Positions 13,511-14,047 of a stretch of 14,047 nt of DNA are shown here, piece after piece. The notes under the pieces are model-generated. The model made no database searches. It had not been told where the DNA came from and saw nothing but the letters and a program-made list of their open reading frames with translations. Within the stretch, counting starts at the first letter, position 1, and every line of letters starts with the position of its first letter. Source of the stretch: Tannerella sp. oral taxon 808 (GTDB taxonomy: Bacteria; Bacteroidota; Bacteroidia; Bacteroidales; Tannerellaceae); NCBI GenBank assembly GCA_002890585.1, contig MIQB01000057.1, positions 1 to 14,047 on the forward strand, given 5' to 3'. Position numbers and translations under genes: made by a program.

Positions 13511-14047
13511 CTACCGCCGCGACCGTTTACGATCCGGCTTCTGTCGCCAGGGCTTACCGAAGGGTTTATGATGATGATAAGGCTTACGCTCATCCTCGCG
13601 GCGCTCATCGTCGTGCATGGCGGAGACGGAGATGGGGCGGCCGTCCACCTCGTAACTGCTCATGCTGTCGGCCACGCGCCGCGCTTGGCTGCGCTCCACC
13701 TCGAAGTAGCTGCTCTCGCGGCCGATCTCGATGCGCCCGATGTCCACCTTGCGGCCGGGCACACAGCGGTTGATCAGGTCGATCACCTGCGCGGGGTAGA
13801 GGCCGTCGTCTTTGCCAAAGTTGAGGCGCAGGCGGCGGAAGCCCGTGTCGTCTCCACGGCTCTCGCGCTTGGCGGCGCGTCGGTCGGCGCGCTCCTTCTT
13901 GTCGCCCTTCTCGCGGCGCTCCGGGCGGGCGTCGTTCACATCCTCGATCACCTCCGCGTCGCGGTAATAGTCAATCATGCGGTTGAATTCTAAGGAGAGC
14001 AGCCGCTTGATGACGTCCTCCTTCTCGAGCCACTCCAAGCGGCGGAA
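13511..14047 (-). CDS. DEAD-box RNA helicase, C-terminal part with DbpA-like domain (5' end outside window)
   Basis: The last 178 residues of a longer protein; the frame stays open to the window edge, and the sequence before the first in-window start-like codon reads FRR. The opening EWLEKEDVIKRLLSLEFNRM looks like the linker helix after the helicase core. A charged Arg/Lys/Glu linker (DARPERREKGDKKERADRRAAKRE) leads to a DbpA-type RNA-binding domain: RLRLNFGKDDGL, VIDLINRCVPGRKVDIGRIEIG, SSYFEVERSQA, and VDGRPISVSAM, ending in a His/Lys/Arg-rich tail. Such proteins act in ribosome assembly or RNA turnover. The helicase motifs themselves lie outside the window, so the family is inferred from the tail. 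Its stop abuts array 3. Confidence 0.85.
   Translation of the reverse strand, partial: FRRLEWLEKEDVIKRLLSLEFNRMIDYYRDAEVIEDVNDARPERREKGDKKERADRRAAKRESRGDDTGFRRLRLNFGKDDGLYPAQVIDLINRCVPGRKVDIGRIEIGRESSYFEVERSQARRVADSMSSYEVDGRPISVSAMHDDERREDERKPYHHHKPFGKPWRQKPDRKRSRR

Overview
The window looks like chromosomal DNA from a GC-rich member of the Bacteroidales. A Tannerella- or Porphyromonas-like genus is my guess from gene content and GC, and it is unverified. Supporting signs are an outer-membrane beta-barrel protein with a carboxypeptidase-regulatory-like N-terminus, TAnnTTTG-type -7 boxes upstream of several genes, mostly weak Shine-Dalgarno sites, a viroplasmin-type RNase H1, and a DEAD-box helicase with a DbpA-like tail. 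I saw no tRNA, rRNA, insertion sequence, prophage or CRISPR array.

Layout. 1-3383 (minus strand): a tightly packed operon, read leftward, of a FabG-type ketoreductase, an acyl carrier protein, an LpxL/HtrB-like acyltransferase, an O-methyltransferase-like protein and a hotdog dehydratase cut by the window edge. The composition fits a type II polyketide/fatty-acid pathway of the aryl-polyene or flexirubin kind. 3384-4049: a divergent intergenic region holding repeat array 1. 4050-7396 (plus): an outer-membrane beta-barrel protein and, 14 bp later, a DUF488 protein. 7397-7850: a convergent intergenic region with repeat array 2 and several hairpins. 7851-10407 (minus): corrinoid adenosyltransferase, a small lipoprotein, RecX and PrmC. 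10502-11605 (plus): RibD. 11648-12964 (minus): RNase H1-like protein, then a RelE/ParE-type toxin with its overlapping antitoxin in AT-richer DNA. 12965-13510: repeat array 3. 13511-14047 (minus): the C-terminal part of a DEAD-box RNA helicase.

Most genes are ordinary housekeeping or envelope functions. The most unusual feature is the set of three intergenic tandem arrays (9, 7 and 11 units). Each has a different sequence, yet all have a 40-42 bp unit, about four turns of B-DNA, with one dyad-symmetric core per unit. Arrays 1 and 2 also share a unit layout of T-run, GAT, GGCGG dyad and AATC. Array 1 has a higher-order three-monomer unit of 124 bp with one monomer lost from the third copy. Periods of 40 and 41 bp in two arrays do not preserve a reading frame, so these are not coding repeats. 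The second point of interest is the pigment-type operon, where the dehydratase has Gln where FabZ has its catalytic His and the methyltransferase appears to lack the usual catalytic His.
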